Source: a virus
DNA: 30,615 bases
Direction: 5' to 3' (one strand)
IMG/VR virus record: IMGVR_UViG_3300006928_000045
Coordinates: 1 to 30,615 of that record
The first letter of the stretch is position 1; each line of letters begins with the position of its first letter. The notes beneath the pieces are model-generated. The model saw only the letters and a list, made by a program, of their open reading frames with translations. It was not told the DNA's origin and did no database searches. Position numbers and translations under genes: made by a program. This document shows positions 30,097 to 30,615 of the stretch, piece after piece.

Positions 30097-30212
30097 AACA
30101 AGCAATTTTGAAAACATTAGCTGCAATACTTGGATTAATACTTACACCAGTATGGCTGCCAATTACATTAACATTTTATTTAGTTGACAAATGGCGAAAA
30201 AAAGGACAATGA
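30093..30212 (+). CDS. Membrane microprotein with basic tail (39 aa)
   Basis: A 39-residue peptide with a hydrophobic middle (LAAILGLILTPVWLPITLTF, residues 9-28) and the tail DKWRKKGQ. The Pro pair could form a hairpin helix. It is ATGA-coupled before and after. It lies next to another membrane microprotein, suggesting a pair with a shared role, unknown. Confidence 0.55.
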   Translation: MKQAILKTLAAILGLILTPVWLPITLTFYLVDKWRKKGQ

Positions 30213-30355
30213 ACGAATTACGACAAACAAAGGATACTGTTTATGAACATCCATATTATCCAGTAGAAAACGGCTTAAATTACTTGTGTGCTATATATCC
30301 AAACGATGCAGATCTTGGAGCAGCCATAAGATTACACTTTGATAAATATAAATAA
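30209..30355 (+). CDS. Small early protein (48 aa)
   Basis: A 48-residue protein (MNELRQTKDTVYEHPYYPVE, then NGLNYLCAIYPNDADLGAAI, then RLHFDKYK). It is ATGA-coupled to the previous gene and TAATG-coupled to the nuclease. It is aromatic-rich with one Cys. No family is recognised. Its close fit in the gene chain argues for a real product. Confidence 0.6.
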   Translation: MNELRQTKDTVYEHPYYPVENGLNYLCAIYPNDADLGAAIRLHFDKYK

Positions 30356-30615
30356 TGTTAAACGCTAACCAAAAAGGAAAACGCTTTGAACTACGCATTG
30401 CAAAAGATCTTGCAAAACGTTTTAAAACAGATATAAAGAGGACACCAAATTCAGGTGGGCTCAGCTTCAAAGGGGACATTTTAACAACAAGTGGAATACT
30501 ATCTGAATACAGCTGGGAATGTAAGAACCAAGAGAAATTAAACATTTGGAAAGCATTGCACCAAAGCGAAGGCGATGCAAGAGGCACGTTAAAAACGCCT
30601 GTAGTAGTTTTTACA
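30355..30615 (+). CDS. Resolvase-like PD-(D/E)XK nuclease, N-terminal part (gene crosses the ends)
   Basis: This is the first 87 codons of the gene completed at 1-216 after circularisation (117 residues in all). It shows NQKGKRFELRIAKDLAKRF with Glu12, then KRTPNSGGLSFKGDI with Asp41, and WECKNQ with Glu55 and Lys57. This is the full E...D...ExK set of Hjc-like nucleases, which cut branched DNA. It follows four tiny coupled genes at the end of the early transcript and is followed by the sigma-like gene. In this window it runs off the right end; it is not a truncation in the genome. Confidence 0.8.
   Translation, partial: MLNANQKGKRFELRIAKDLAKRFKTDIKRTPNSGGLSFKGDILTTSGILSEYSWECKNQEKLNIWKALHQSEGDARGTLKTPVVVFT
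30493..30615. repeat. Terminal direct repeat, right copy (circular overlap)
   Basis: Exact copy of bases 1-123. Removing either copy leaves a circle of 30,492 bp with all gene overlaps intact. Confidence 0.95.

Overview
The window is a complete, circularly closed genome of a tailed phage, probably a siphovirus. Bases 1-123 are identical to bases 30493-30615, so the unit genome is about 30,492 bp. One nuclease gene runs across the ends and is intact once they are joined. All supported genes lie on the + strand, tightly packed with ATGA, TAATG or longer overlaps. The sequence is AT-rich. Most free-standing start codons follow A-rich leaders rather than Shine-Dalgarno sites. The best promoter has the TTTG / TAnnTTTG form, and many products resemble families I know from Bacteroidetes phages. 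The host is therefore most likely a member of the Bacteroidetes, perhaps a marine or freshwater flavobacterium. No integrase, transposase, tRNA, CRISPR array or reverse transcriptase is seen, so a lytic lifestyle is likely.

Layout. (1) Early region, 24,313 across the ends to 2,690: a promoter, a small ribbon-helix-helix regulator, several unknown small genes, a PD-(D/E)XK exonuclease, an SSB-like protein with an NDLPF tail, a helix-turn-helix protein, a replication initiator (27334), a DnaB/gp4-like helicase (27939), a compact cytosine-C5 methyltransferase, membrane microproteins, a resolvase-like nuclease, a sigma-factor-like protein (203-715) and the terminase genes. (2) A 432-bp control region, 2,691-3,122: a 59-bp repeat shared with the replication initiator gene, a strong host-type promoter, a likely noncoding RNA with its own terminator, and a hairpin/promoter module. 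(3) Tail region, 3,123-11,129: tail assembly chaperone with a -1 frameshift site, tail-completion proteins, two large tail proteins, the tape measure, a prohead protease and a Cys-rich microprotein. (4) Head region, 11,141-16,851: a second copy of the promoter module, scaffold, major capsid, tail tube, portal and connector. (5) Adsorption and lysis, 16,863-24,281: two LamG proteins, amidase, holin candidate, unimolecular spanin candidate and a metallophosphoesterase.

How it may work together (inference): host sigma A reads the two related promoters at 2860 and 24313. The sigma-like protein made late in that transcript then turns on the two matching modules at 3082 and 11141, which lead the tail and head operons. 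Strong hairpin terminators after the capsid and tail tube genes would make short, abundant transcripts for those two proteins.

The most notable signals are the T_TTT_TTT frameshift joining two conserved reading frames, the duplicated GCATAACACT-N13-TACATTA modules, the promoter-to-terminator RNA at 2894-3075, and the 59-bp stem-loop repeat shared by the control region and the initiator gene.
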